Of a DNA stretch of 64,000 nucleotides, positions 1 through 10,200 are shown one piece after another (the first letter of the stretch is position 1; every line of letters begins with the position of its first letter). Source of the stretch: Lacrimispora amygdalina. GTDB taxonomy: Bacteria > Bacillota > Clostridia > Lachnospirales > Lachnospiraceae. A model generated the notes under the pieces. The model was not told the origin of the DNA and searched no databases. It worked only from the letters and a program-made list of their open reading frames with translations. The position numbers were made by a program, and so were the translations under genes. The stretch is taken from NCBI RefSeq assembly GCF_003432035.1, contig NZ_QOHO01000077.1, positions 1 to 64,000 of the forward strand, given 5' to 3'.

Positions 1-267
1 GAAAACATACCCAACATGCCACTTCACAGCAAATTAGGTCTTTCAATAAAAAATGAGCATTATACCTGTGGAACCAGCGACCTCTTTGCTGTAGTTGTGT
101 CACTTCGTTATCTGCTTGATAATAATGAATTCAAAGTTTTCAAACAGCAATTAAAGCGTATCGTTAAAGATGTTTTTGATGATTGTCCACATTTAAGCCA
201 TGAGTTACTATATAAAGAAATGGGCTTTCCACAGAACTGGCACTCTATCACACGATATAAAATATAA
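1..267 (+). CDS. Abi family protein, 3' end only
   Basis: The frame is open from the first base of the window, so this is the C-terminal part of a longer gene that starts to the left. About 88 residues are visible. The final stretch, with LLYKEMGFPQNW close to the C-terminus, resembles the end of Abi_2 family (AbiD/AbiF-like) abortive-infection proteins, which usually finish with an MGFPxNW-type motif. Such proteins are linked to phage resistance and often ride on plasmids and conjugative elements, which fits the mobilisation genes next door. The family call rests on this short C-terminal motif only, and the missing N-terminal part should settle it. A hairpin with a T-run about 100 bp downstream would end its transcript. 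Confidence 0.6.
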   Translation, partial: ENIPNMPLHSKLGLSIKNEHYTCGTSDLFAVVVSLRYLLDNNEFKVFKQQLKRIVKDVFDDCPHLSHELLYKEMGFPQNWHSITRYKI

Positions 268-362
268 TTCAAATTACAAATCTCAAAATAAGTTGCATAA
301 TTCAAATTACTTTGCTAGATTATACTTAAGAATTGCCGTGGTCGTCTTCGGACAACACCTTG

Positions 363-393
363 AAGAAGCCCGATGCGTCGAGCTTCTTTTTTT
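363..393 (+). terminator. Intrinsic terminator after the Abi-like gene
   Basis: AAGAAGC (363-369) pairs with GCTTCTT (382-388). An inner CGA/TCG pairing closes a TGCG loop, and a run of T follows. It is oriented for the Abi-like gene. It faces the convergent relaxase gene that ends at 408 and could serve both strands. Confidence 0.75.
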
Positions 394-407
394 GTAAATT
401 AAATTTT

Positions 408-1877
408 CTAACGCCCCCTTGTCCGAATCTCACGATTTACATTCTGTGCATTATATTTAACCCACAGTCCATTATAGTAATCATCAAAGGAATCAATCAT
501 TTCTTCTATATCCATTTCAGGGTGTAGCTTTTTATAATCTGCAAATTCTTCTCTCCAATCTCTTGGTCTTGAAACTTCCTCCATTTCTTTCACTGCATCC
601 TTTTCTACCTCGATTGCTGTTTTTGCATAATCTTCTGTAATATAGGAATCGTAGTGTTCCACTGGCTCACTATAGTTTGATTGTTTAACATTAATTTCAC
701 TAGAAGATTCAATGAATGAACTAACGGTATCCAACGTAGCATTTTCCTGTATTGAGTGTTCCTTCATCACAACTTCTTGTGAATCTTTGGATTTTATTGC
801 ATCTGGCAGGACATCTATAATTCGCTGATATGTCTCATCTTCTCTCTTAACATATTGATCCACTGTTTTCATTAGATTTTGCACAGAGTCAAATAATTCT
901 TTTTCCTGCTTCTTCTTTATGGCAATCCTTTTCGCTTTTTCTTCTTCCACATGTCTTTGTATGATAGAATCTAACTCAGCTTTTTTCTTAGATTCCGTCT
1001 CTAGTCGTTCCTGAAATAACTTTGGTCTGCGTTCTTCTAATGCTGGTTTTGTATAATCATCACCAAGACGTTTCCCACGAATTGCTTGTTTTGCATCAGC
1101 CAGCTTAAAAGAAATGGTCTGATTAGTAATTCGTGTCGTAACTTCATATTTCTCATAGAGTACTTCTGCCAAATGCTCCATGGAAATTGCATAAGGAAGA
1201 GCTGCATCAACATAGATTCGTAATTTATCTTTATCTGTTATGAAGTCAGGATCTTTCTCTAACCCTCTTTTTTGTACCCAATAATCCTCACGTATCTTAG
1301 AATGAAATAAATCCACCTGATTCAGTCCACGCTTTTTACACTCATCCATGACCCACTGTTTTCCTGACCGAAGCATGGCATTGGTGCATTTATGCTTACA
1401 GCCCTGATTATATTCACAAGCTTTTTCATGCCATTTCTGTTTGACAGCAGGATACTTGCGAACAGAATTTGCCACTACATGAGCATGGATATTGCCACTA
1501 CCATTGTGCCCATCTGGATGAACTACGATAATTACCTGATGTCCTTCCAGAAACTTTTCTGCATATTTCTTTGCTAATTCCATGGCTTCCATTGCCGTAA
1601 TATCATCTTTCGGATCAAAACTTAGAATATAATCATGACTTTTGATATCCGCTGTTCCCTTATTCTTATGATAAAGATTATTGGTTTCCATACATTCTGC
1701 GGCAAAGGAATCAAAATCACAATTTATGGCTTCTTTTAGAATACCTTTTCTAGCTATCATTCTGCCTTGCTCATCCAATAATGGTTTTCCTGTTTTGGCA
1801 TCATGTTCAAAACACAGATATTGCTCTGCGCCAGAATATATCTTACTTTTATTTGCGATATGCTTTAGTATTGCCAT
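408..1877 (-). CDS. MobA/MobL-like relaxase (MOBP type)
   Basis: This is a DNA-nicking relaxase that would cut at oriT and pilot the strand during conjugative mobilisation. The N-terminal third carries the HUH metal-binding motif: H120, H124, H131 and H133 in HPDGHNGSGNIHAH. A tyrosine near residue 15-20 (YSGAEQY) is a candidate nucleophile. The region after residue 270 is lysine/glutamate rich and probably coiled coil, followed by an acidic C-terminal tail. At 489 residues it is normal for relaxases of Firmicutes mobilisable elements. The mobC gene lies 47 bp upstream on the same strand and is probably co-transcribed. The ATG start is supported by GGAGG about 8 bases upstream. Confidence 0.9.
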   Translation of the reverse strand: MAILKHIANKSKIYSGAEQYLCFEHDAKTGKPLLDEQGRMIARKGILKEAINCDFDSFAAECMETNNLYHKNKGTADIKSHDYILSFDPKDDITAMEAMELAKKYAEKFLEGHQVIIVVHPDGHNGSGNIHAHVVANSVRKYPAVKQKWHEKACEYNQGCKHKCTNAMLRSGKQWVMDECKKRGLNQVDLFHSKIREDYWVQKRGLEKDPDFITDKDKLRIYVDAALPYAISMEHLAEVLYEKYEVTTRITNQTISFKLADAKQAIRGKRLGDDYTKPALEERRPKLFQERLETESKKKAELDSIIQRHVEEEKAKRIAIKKKQEKELFDSVQNLMKTVDQYVKREDETYQRIIDVLPDAIKSKDSQEVVMKEHSIQENATLDTVSSFIESSSEINVKQSNYSEPVEHYDSYITEDYAKTAIEVEKDAVKEMEEVSRPRDWREEFADYKKLHPEMDIEEMIDSFDDYYNGLWVKYNAQNVNREIRTRGR

Positions 1878-1924
1878 CTGTGAAACCTCCTCCCTGGTCT
1901 AGTTTATTTAGAAGAATTGCAGCA

Positions 1925-2278
1925 CTAGGCTGCAATCTTCTTCTCCATCAGCATCTTGAAGCGGATAATCAGATCATCCAGATCCCTCTGATAATTCTCC
2001 AGCCACCGAATGACGGTATACTGATCGCCACCACCATTTAAGTGCTTTGCAATCTGATTGATGTTATTGCCATACCATCCAAACTGACCACAAAGTTCCT
2101 TGTACTCTTTAAAAATCTCAGGCGAAATTACCGTTACCTTCTTTGATAATGCCTGTCTTCTTAAATAGTCTGACATGGAAAGTCCCGCTTTTTCCGCCTT
2201 TCTTCTTATCAGTTCCTTTTCTTCTGGAGTTGCCCTGAAATGCAAATCTTCTGTTCTGTCGTTCTTCAAATCTCTCAC
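1925..2278 (-). CDS. mobC: MobC-family relaxosome accessory protein
   Basis: A 117-residue basic protein of the MobC (relaxosome) family. The segment near residues 15-45 (FRATPEEKELIRRKAEKAG, then MSDYLRR) has the ribbon-helix-helix character of relaxosome DNA-binding proteins. The C-terminal half contains GWYGNNINQIAKHLN, a signature of MobC proteins. Members of the family bind oriT and help the relaxase to open the strands. It stands directly between the relaxase gene and the hairpin-rich oriT-like stretch, which is the usual order. Confidence 0.9.
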   Translation of the reverse strand: MRDLKNDRTEDLHFRATPEEKELIRRKAEKAGLSMSDYLRRQALSKKVTVISPEIFKEYKELCGQFGWYGNNINQIAKHLNGGGDQYTVIRWLENYQRDLDDLIIRFKMLMEKKIAA

Positions 2279-2336
2279 CTTCTTTCATCAATAATTTCTC
2301 CAAATACAATCATCAGAAATATTCCATTTACTAAAA

Positions 2337-2602
2337 GTGCCGGAAACGGCACATGGATTTTCGCCGTCGCAAGCTCCTCCCTCCGGTCTACGCTCTCTCC
2401 CCTAAGGTCGTTCACGAATAACTCGCTCCGCTCGTGAATATGCTCCGGATACGTCGCAAATAGTAGAGCAAGTTTCGCCCTGTGTACACACAACGGGCAA
2501 AACTTGTTGGGGTTCTAGCGACCCCAAGCCCCAGCTATTACGTCTGACAAGTAGGCGACATTTTTCTCACTTCGTTCGAATATTGTCGCCACTATGTCCG
2601 AC
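2337..2602. other. Probable oriT region with stacked inverted repeats
   Basis: The 350-bp gap between mobC and the parR-like gene has no convincing gene but is dense in dyads. GTGCCG-GAAA-CGGCAC lies at 2337-2352. TTCACGA (2411-2417) pairs with TCGTGAA (2432-2438). A 12-bp arm at 2469-2480 pairs with 2495-2506 (11 of 12) around the palindrome TGTGTACACA. TTGGGGT (2507-2513) pairs with ACCCCAA (2521-2527). GTCTGACA plus GGCGACA (2542-2560) pairs with TGTCGCC plus TGTCCGAC (2584-2602), with one mismatch in the outer arm. Adjacency to mobC and the relaxase suggests oriT. The nic site was not located. Confidence 0.65.
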
Positions 2603-2629
2603 TTAGCATATCTCCGATAGAAGCTATAT

Positions 2630-3049
2630 CTACTCAAACATCTTCATAAAATCACATATATCATCTGGTAATACTTCAGATGATTCAGGCGGCTTCATTC
2701 CCATATTTTCCTTTGACTTAGAAGAGATATCAGAATCAGTAAGGGCTACCCTAATTGCAGAGGTTTTCAAATCAACGATTGCAGTATTAATAATATCTTG
2801 AACCAGTTCACTTACTTGATGAGCTGACATTCTGGCACATTCCTGTAATTCCACCTTGCGCTCATCGGAAATGCCATTTCCCTGTTTCTCTCGGTAAAGA
2901 TTAGCAATTGCCGCTCGATACAAATCAGATTCATTGCGATATTTCCCTGATTTCATAAGTTCTTGAAACATTTGATAAATTTCCATATGTTCGGAATTAT
3001 CCTCATTCAATCGAAAACTGGCTCGGTATCCATCTTTAACTTTCTGCAT
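2630..3049 (-). CDS. ParR-like partition adaptor
   Basis: A 139-residue protein starting 3 bp after the parM-like gene and on the same strand, so translation is probably coupled. The N-terminal 50 residues (YRASFRLNEDNSEHMEIYQ and on) could form the short ribbon-helix-helix DNA-binding part typical of centromere adaptors. The middle is helical, and the C-terminus ends in a hydrophobic/acidic tip (DDICDFMKMFE), as in ParR tails that contact the ParM filament. The family is poorly conserved, so the call rests mainly on position and layout. Its predicted DNA site is the iteron cluster upstream of parM. Confidence 0.6.
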   Translation of the reverse strand: MQKVKDGYRASFRLNEDNSEHMEIYQMFQELMKSGKYRNESDLYRAAIANLYREKQGNGISDERKVELQECARMSAHQVSELVQDIINTAIVDLKTSAIRVALTDSDISSKSKENMGMKPPESSEVLPDDICDFMKMFE

Positions 3050-3052
3050 ACA

Positions 3053-3982
3053 TTAACTCCGATTCAACTGGGATTTTGCTAGTAATTCATATCCTCTGGC
3101 ATTTAGTCTGACATCTTCCAGATAAGATACATTCGTTCGGTCTGGTGCGAATCGTCTCATAATGGTAGCTCCTCCACCCACATAGATAATGTTAGAATAA
3201 TCAATATCAAATCCATATTCATTGAGCTGGCCTTCTGTTTTATAAGCAAATTCCCTCAACTGCCGTTCAATAATTGCTTTTACATCAAAAGGCAAAATCA
3301 CTTCCTTTTCCAGAATAAAATCCTGCAAAATATCTTCTGGAATTCTCTTGCCTGTCTTTGCGTATATTGCACTGTTCATACTCTGAAATAATGTGATAAT
3401 GGAATGTGAAATCGTTACACTCTGCTCAACATTAATTCTCTTGTTATCAATACAGACAATATCCTTTGTCCAAGAACCAATATCAGCAACGACATACCTC
3501 CCTTCCATATTTGAAATGCGGTCTGCAATTGCCGCAAAACACTGGGGATAACAGATGACCTTTTGGATAACAATCGTAAATTCCTGTCCTTCAAATTCGA
3601 ATGCAATAAGTCCTGATCTTGTCAGGTAATCAACCAGATTTCCCTGCTCCTCCCCAAATCGTTTGAATGGAACTCCTACACCTAACACTACTTTTGCAAA
3701 CTTCTCAATCCCTCTTGTTTTCAGTTCTTTTGCAATTGCAGCCAGTGTAAGGATAAAATAGTTATCATTTTCTGTTTTGTCCTCATTTACTGTCATTCGG
3801 CTACCACCAATCACATAATAGTTACCATTGTAGTAAAGGCTGTTTTCTAAAACTGGTGGTTTCCCACTTGTCTTCGTTACTCCATTACTCATTATGTGAT
3901 GATAAGTCTTAATCAGGCTAAAACCATGATCGATACCGATGACTACCGGCTGATATTTTCCTACGTTACTTGTTTCGTACAT
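3053..3982 (-). CDS. parM: ParM/StbA-type actin-like partition ATPase
   Basis: This is an actin-fold ATPase of 309 residues. Phosphate-1 loop GIDHGFSLIKT lies near residues 16-26, phosphate-2 loop ADIGSWTKDIV in the middle, and the adenosine motif YVGGGATIM near residue 270. Family members polymerise and push plasmid or element copies apart, working with a DNA-binding adaptor that is here the next gene. On integrated elements such a pair probably stabilises the excised circular form. The length is normal for ParM/Alp-like proteins. Confidence 0.85.
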   Translation of the reverse strand: MYETSNVGKYQPVVIGIDHGFSLIKTYHHIMSNGVTKTSGKPPVLENSLYYNGNYYVIGGSRMTVNEDKTENDNYFILTLAAIAKELKTRGIEKFAKVVLGVGVPFKRFGEEQGNLVDYLTRSGLIAFEFEGQEFTIVIQKVICYPQCFAAIADRISNMEGRYVVADIGSWTKDIVCIDNKRINVEQSVTISHSIITLFQSMNSAIYAKTGKRIPEDILQDFILEKEVILPFDVKAIIERQLREFAYKTEGQLNEYGFDIDYSNIIYVGGGATIMRRFAPDRTNVSYLEDVRLNARGYELLAKSQLNRS

Positions 3983-4058
3983 ATGCTGTACCTTCCTTTC
4001 TGCCCTCTGGTCAATTTGTTTTACAAATAAAAGAATACAAAAAAATCACCTAACCCAC

Positions 4059-4091
4059 ATTGACTGTGAATTGAGTGAAAATTGAAAAAAG
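4059..4091. repeat. Three 11-bp iterons upstream of parM (candidate parC centromere)
   Basis: ATTGA recurs at 4059, 4070 and 4081, an exact 11-bp period, giving ATTGACTGTGA, ATTGAGTGAAA and ATTGAAAAAAG. A degenerate fourth unit (ACCGA) sits in phase at 4092. Type II partition systems carry ParR-binding 10-12 bp repeats upstream of parM, and this is that position. The conserved core is only five bases. Confidence 0.45.
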
Positions 4092-4144
4092 ACCGAAGAG
4101 CATCTCACTTGTCAAGAATAAGCGAGAAGTTGCATAACAAGAAA

Positions 4145-4174
4145 GGCTACGTAACATGGTTTTGCTACGTAACC
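4145..4174 (-). terminator. Hairpin after the surface-protein gene, built from two direct repeats
   Basis: GCTACGTAAC occurs at 4146-4155 and 4164-4173. Because it contains TACGTA, the pair can also fold as an imperfect stem of 9 in 11 bp. On the minus strand a T-rich stretch follows, so it probably ends the surface-protein transcript. It could instead be a protein-binding site. Confidence 0.45.
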
Positions 4175-4238
4175 TCTCTCATTCTTATTTCTTATACTTT
4201 TTTTTCAAACTTTTTGTATTTCCTTTTCCTACTTTCTT

Positions 4239-7200
4239 TTATACTTCGTTTTCTTCCTTGTTGTCTTTTTTTCTTCTCATGTAAATGGTTGTTCCACCAA
4301 TCACTACGACAACTATGATGCCAAGAAGAATCCAGAATACCATCATATTTCCTGACGTTTCCTCTGTTACCTGTACTTCAGTTGAATCTGCTTTTGTGCT
4401 ATCCTCCGTTTGGTTTTCTGTCTCTGTGAGAGAATCTACTGCACTCTCATCCATCGCCACATTACTTAACACAATGGTATAGGCTGAAGCATGAACAAAC
4501 GTTAAGGTTGCTTTTCCATCTTCTTCCACCTGTGTAGATTCCATATACTCCAGCTTGCCTGTTTCTTCATTGTAATAGAATAGATTCGCAAACTTTCCTA
4601 CTTCTCCTTTTTCAAATGCAATGGTAAGTGTAGCTTTGAATCCAAATGCCCCATTATGAGCTAATTCTATCTGAACACTTCTGTTCTCTCCTCGAATTCT
4701 GTTTACCACATCTTCTGGAATCACACTGGTTTTCTTTGTTACACCAAGATCGATATCAAGCAACGCATCCTCTGATACATCCATTCCATTTATGGTCCAG
4801 GTGATACCATCTCCCATATCAAGTACCAGATTAAGATTTTTACCTTGAAGTGTAGCGATAACATTGGCAGGAATTGTGGTTCCTCCATTCATTTCTACCA
4901 TAATCCTACCAGGTTCCTGACTCTCCTGATCAGAGATTTCTTTGATCTCTGTCATAATTGCTTCCCAACCACTTTTCTCTTCATCTCCTGCAAGATAAGG
5001 CTTATTTTCATCATTTTGGCTACTTTTCACAGTTTTCTGGCTGGTTTCACCTTGTGTAGTGCCAGTTGTGTTTTGATTTGCTCCAGTGCCAATTACAGTA
5101 CTTTCTCCTACGTTTGATTGGTTAGCGTTTGTGGTATCCTTATTGCTGTTCGTATTGTTAGTCGTAGATCCCCCATTGGAGTTACCACTATCTCCACTGC
5201 TTTTTTTACTATAATTTGCCGTAACGGTAACTGCCTTATCCGGCATGGTAAAGGTTGTTGTACTTGTTGTGCTGTTTGCAAAGGTTACGCCATCACTACT
5301 GCTCCAGCCGGAGAAAGTATAGCCACCTCGGCTGTCTGCCGTAATGGTTACGGTCTGACCCTCGCTGTAGCTGCCGCTGCCGGTTCCGTTTGTCACAGTC
5401 ACGGTATAGGTCGCATTGACCACGGTCAGCTTACCATTTGTATAGGTGACTGCATAGCTATCAGCATTGGCAAGGGTTCCACCGCTGATTGTGATGTCAT
5501 ATTCGCCAATGGTATTCGTATCCGTCGCTGTGGTAGATAAGGTCGGACTGGTAAAGGTATCACTGCCCACAAGCCCTGTTGCGATATACGTAAGCGTTGG
5601 CATTGCCGCACCCTTGATAATGTTCAACTGGTCATTTGCCTTAATGGTTAGCGCCTTTTTGCCCACAGTCAGTGATACCGATGCCGTCGCTTCATTGTAG
5701 GTACTGTCTGCCGCCTTGGTAGCGGTGATGGTCACGGTACCAGCCTTGTGAATCGTTGCTGTGGTACCGGCAATGCTGACGATAGTCGGGTCAGAGCTTT
5801 CAAAGGTCACAGCTCCGCCACCGTTTCCGCCTGTTGCAGAAAGGGTAAATGTCCCATCGCCATAGGTCTTTGTACCGATACTTTCCATGCTAAGTGCCGC
5901 TTGATTCTGTTTATTGGTGTCAAAGCTAAGCTCTGTACTGGTAGCAGTGTTATAGTTTCCGCTACCGTTGTAAACAGCCTTAACCTTGTAGATCTGACTG
6001 GCAAGCCCAGTCCATGTGTAAGTTGCCTTGCCGCCCGTGATTGTGACAGCGGTCGCTCCTACAATATCTTCATCACTGCCGCTTGTACTGTTGACAAATT
6101 TCACAGCACCAGTAGGGTTTTCGCCATCGCCTGCACCAGTCACGGTTGCGGTCAGTGTTGCTTTACGGCTTCCCGCATCATCGGAAACAACTGCATTTAC
6201 TGTCACAGCAGGAGTTGCCTTGCTGACGGTAATGGCAACCGTATGAGTGGTACCCGTAATAGCGTCATAGTTTGCAGTTGTATTGGCGTTCGGCGTAAAG
6301 GTAACCTCATAGCCGCTGTTTGAAACAGTCGGAACCGCATTGCTGTTTGTCCATGCAAAGGTTCCATATTCGGTACTACTAAAGCTTAAAGCACTTGCAG
6401 ACAGCTTTTGTCCGTAAGTAATGCCGCTTGCCGTCGGGTAGGTAATGCTCGGTGCCGGTGCTTTTGCAATCGTGAAGGTACGGCTTACGCTTCCGGTATA
6501 GTTGCCTTTTGCGGTAATGGTTACCGTTGCCGTTGCCGTTCCGGCATTTGTGTTGTTGCTGTAGCTGTATTCAAAATCCGATGTAGTAATGGCCGCCAAA
6601 CTGTCAGTCACCATAACGGTTGGCGTTTTCGCCGTTCCGTCATAGGTATATGTGCCGGAAACCTCTCCGATTGATACGCCCTCCGCCGTCAGACTTTTCG
6701 GCTGCACGGTCGGAACGATATTTCTCGTCACCGTGGCATATTGCACTGCATCGTTTGGTGTAAAGACTACATCATAGGTCGCCGCTGTTCCTACAGATGG
6801 TATATCCGTACTGGAAACGCTCCAGCTTCCGGCTACACCATTGGTGCTGGACACCTGAGATACCGCCATGTCCTTCACCTGCTGTCCGTAGGTTCCTGTT
6901 ATGGTCGGATTCTCAGCGAAAACCGGCTGTGTCGTTGTGGTCGTAAAACTTGTGCTCACCACACTGCCGTTATTTTGTGCACTGTCTGTGCCCACAGCAT
7001 ACATGTAATAGGTGGTATTCGCTGTCAAACCAGAAAGTGCAACTTCAAGATTTGTGTCCGCCTGACCATCTGTCACGCTTACCGTATTCTTTTCTGTGGA
7101 ATCTAAAATATTCTGCGCGGTGATACCACTTTGCTCGGTAGTTTTGATAACATAGCTGATGATTCCTGTTTCGTCCATTTTTACTTTTGCTGCCCCTGAT

Positions 7201-10200
7201 ACATCTCCAAGATCAGAACCCGTAGGCGCCGTCAAAGTAACCGTAGGTGCTGTCTTGTCAATGACGATTCCGTCTGTGCAGATATAGGCGCTTTTGTTGC
7301 CTGCATGGTCTACCGCATACGCATAGATAATGTATTTGTTCTCATCGGTAATGGAAAAGCTGCTGCCTTCTGTAAATGAAAGACCATTCAGTTCCTCGGC
7401 TGTTTTAACTGTCGTACTGCCAGTATCAATATAGTAATAATACTTATCCACGCCGGAGCCGCTGTCTGTTGCCGAAATGCTGACATCTTTATTTTCCTTA
7501 AAGAAATGCCCGAAGGTGATATTATTCAAGAATCCCTTCCAGTTGTTGTCGCTGATGGTGATACCATCCGTATCCGCAGAAAATGCCGGTGCGGTTTTGT
7601 CAATGCTTACCGAAACGCTCTTTCCGTCTGTGATATAGCCGGTGCCATTTTCTTTGAAATAGAGCGTCTTGCTGACTTCACCCTCTCCGCTTAACAGATA
7701 GGATTCTGCAAAGGTTCCGTCCGCGCTGTCGCCGACGGTATAGCCGTCTGCGGAAATCTGCACATCCCCGGTATACCAGTCCGCCTTTGTGGTGCTGCCG
7801 TTATAGGCAACTGTTACAGTGCCGTCATAGGAACCGATGGTTACGGATTTCGTATTTGAGCTTGATTTGAAATAATCATTTTCTGGAATGCTCACCGCAA
7901 GGATATAGCTACCCGGCAGAGTTGGCGGAGTGTCCAGCTTGGTGCTTGTCTGGTCATACCATGTAAAAACCACATTGCTATAGGACGCGCCTATGATGCT
8001 CAAATCCGATACTGTTGGGTTGGATACAGGGCTTCCAGTGTAGTAATAGTTCCCTGTATAGGACGAATCAAACGCAACAGACGTATCCGCTTTTTGAACA
8101 TCCTTCGAAATTTCTTCACTTATTATCTCGTTTTCCTCGCCCAATACATAATTTTTGTCAGTATCGCTCCCTTCTGGAAAAACAGCGATTGCATAAAACG
8201 GATAGGTTCCGGGGCTTACGTTAATAAAATTTGTTTGCGATATGAAATATGAGCCTTTCTCCGTGTTATATTCCATCACATAGCCTACAGGATTGCCCCC
8301 ATTGACACAGTAAACCGATACAATCGAAGCATTCGTAAGCGCTGCTCCGTCTACACCCGTAATACGCACCGTATAGGTGACGGCGCTTCCATACACGATT
8401 TCATCATCTGCTCCCGCGCCTTTTATCTCAAGAGTGATACTCGCTGTGGCTTTTTTAATGTTAAATGTTCCGCCTTTTGTTCCGGTGTAATTGCCTTGCC
8501 CGGTGATGGTAACGCTTGCGGTGCCGGCATCGGTGTTATCCATGTAATCAAGAATATAATCCGTGCCCAAAGCTAAAGTGTGTCCGTCCAGCGTAAGGGT
8601 AACAGCCGGTGTTTTAGCTGTTTTGTCATAGGTATAGCCGCCTTCGGGAATATCCAATGCCAGAGTACTGGCGGAAATGTCTTTCTGTTCCACCGTAAAA
8701 GTCGCGCTTTGGCTGTTCAGGATATAGCCGTCGCAGGTGACTACGCAGTAAAAGCTGTGGGTGCCTGCGTCAAGACCAGTTGGCAGCGTCTGTGTGGCAG
8801 TTGTTCCCAAAGCCGTGTCGCTGGTTTCATCGCCGCTCTTTACGCGATACCATTGGTACGAAATACTGCTGCCCTCCGGCGCGGCGGAGGTTTTGGCCGC
8901 CGTGACGCTCATGGTAGCGCTGGTATATCCGTAGGTCGCGGATGTGGCCTGCGGCTGGGCGGTGATTTGAACCGGTAGCGGCTGGACAGTGATAGGCTTG
9001 GACAGAAAATAGTTTGCCAAGTCATTATAAGAATAGCCGTTTCTGCCCAGATTGTTCACCCAGGTATTATCCGACTTGTTCTTAAAACCATAGCCGCTTG
9101 CCAGCAGACTGCCCACTGGAAAGTTGTCTATGGTGATGTAGCAATATTCCCCGCCGGAAAGGGCAACGCTTTTGCAGCTTTCAAAATACACACTCATCGT
9201 GCCAAAGTAGCCACCTGAAATATCCACGTTGGCTTGTTGGAAATATGCTGCTCTGCCGACTGGATCGCTGCTTTCAAATCTGCCACCCCGAATCGTAACG
9301 GAACCGGCATCACCGGTATTTACAAATAGTACCGCTGTCGGAGTGCCACCCCCTGTTTGATAGCTGGTATTTTTATAGGTACCGCTTTCAACAGTTAATA
9401 TAGCATCGCTTACACATATCGTTATGGAAGTGGCCCTTGTCATCACACCGCCGCCGGCACTGTCTTTCAGCGTGACATTACTTCCATATTTCAACCATAG
9501 CCCGCCGGTACAGGCCCATGTTTTGCCGTTTAAATCAATGGTAAATGTGCCGGTGCTGACCTCCACCTGGCTTGCCGTCGTGGCGTCGGCAAGCAGCTTG
9601 ACGGTACTGTTCGGTTTGCTTTTTGCCGCAGTGATGGCTGTTTCCAGCGTAGGATAACTCAATGTGATGCCGTTTGACGCTGTTACTGTGTAATTGCCTT
9701 CGGCAGATGCAACATAAAGTGTGGCATTATCCGAATTTACCGTATAGCCATCGCAAGTGACGGCGCAGTAATAAGTATAATTCCCCTCTAGAAGACCAGG
9801 TTCAACCGTATAGCTTGCACTTGTTGCACTGTCAATGGCTGTACTATCCTTATACCACTGGTACGAAATTGCTTCGCCGGAATCCGCAGGCACCGTTTCC
9901 GCCGTCACAGCGAACGTCGGCGCCTCGCTATAACCTGGCGCGACAACAGTATCCTCTGGCTGGGCGGTGATTTTTACCGGTGCGGGTGTTACGGTGACAT
10001 TAGAAATTGTATATCCGCTCGTGTCGGTCACTACCGAGCCGTCACTGTTGTTTCTGTAAACATAACCTGTTCCCAGTGCATCTCCTACATTGTCATATGA
10101 ATAGTTGATGCCAGTATAGTTTCCTCCTTCAAATACAACAGAAGCATAACCATTCATCAAATATATGGAGTAGCTTCCGTCCGTGGTAAAGCTACCACCC

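Noticed and set aside
2118-2493. Small minus-strand frames in the mobC/oriT-like region
   Set aside because: They overlap mobC in another frame or run through the dyads, and have no ribosome sites. The dyad structure explains the region better.
4239-4400. Possible LPXTG sorting signal at the C-terminus of the surface protein
   Set aside because: The last 60 residues were read for LPxTG, NPxTN and similar motifs before the membrane helix; none was present.
5118-7106. Several long open frames on the plus strand inside the giant surface-protein gene
   Set aside because: They are out of register with any ribosome site, have low-complexity cysteine/isoleucine-rich translations, and lie opposite a strong repetitive gene. 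They are antisense shadows.
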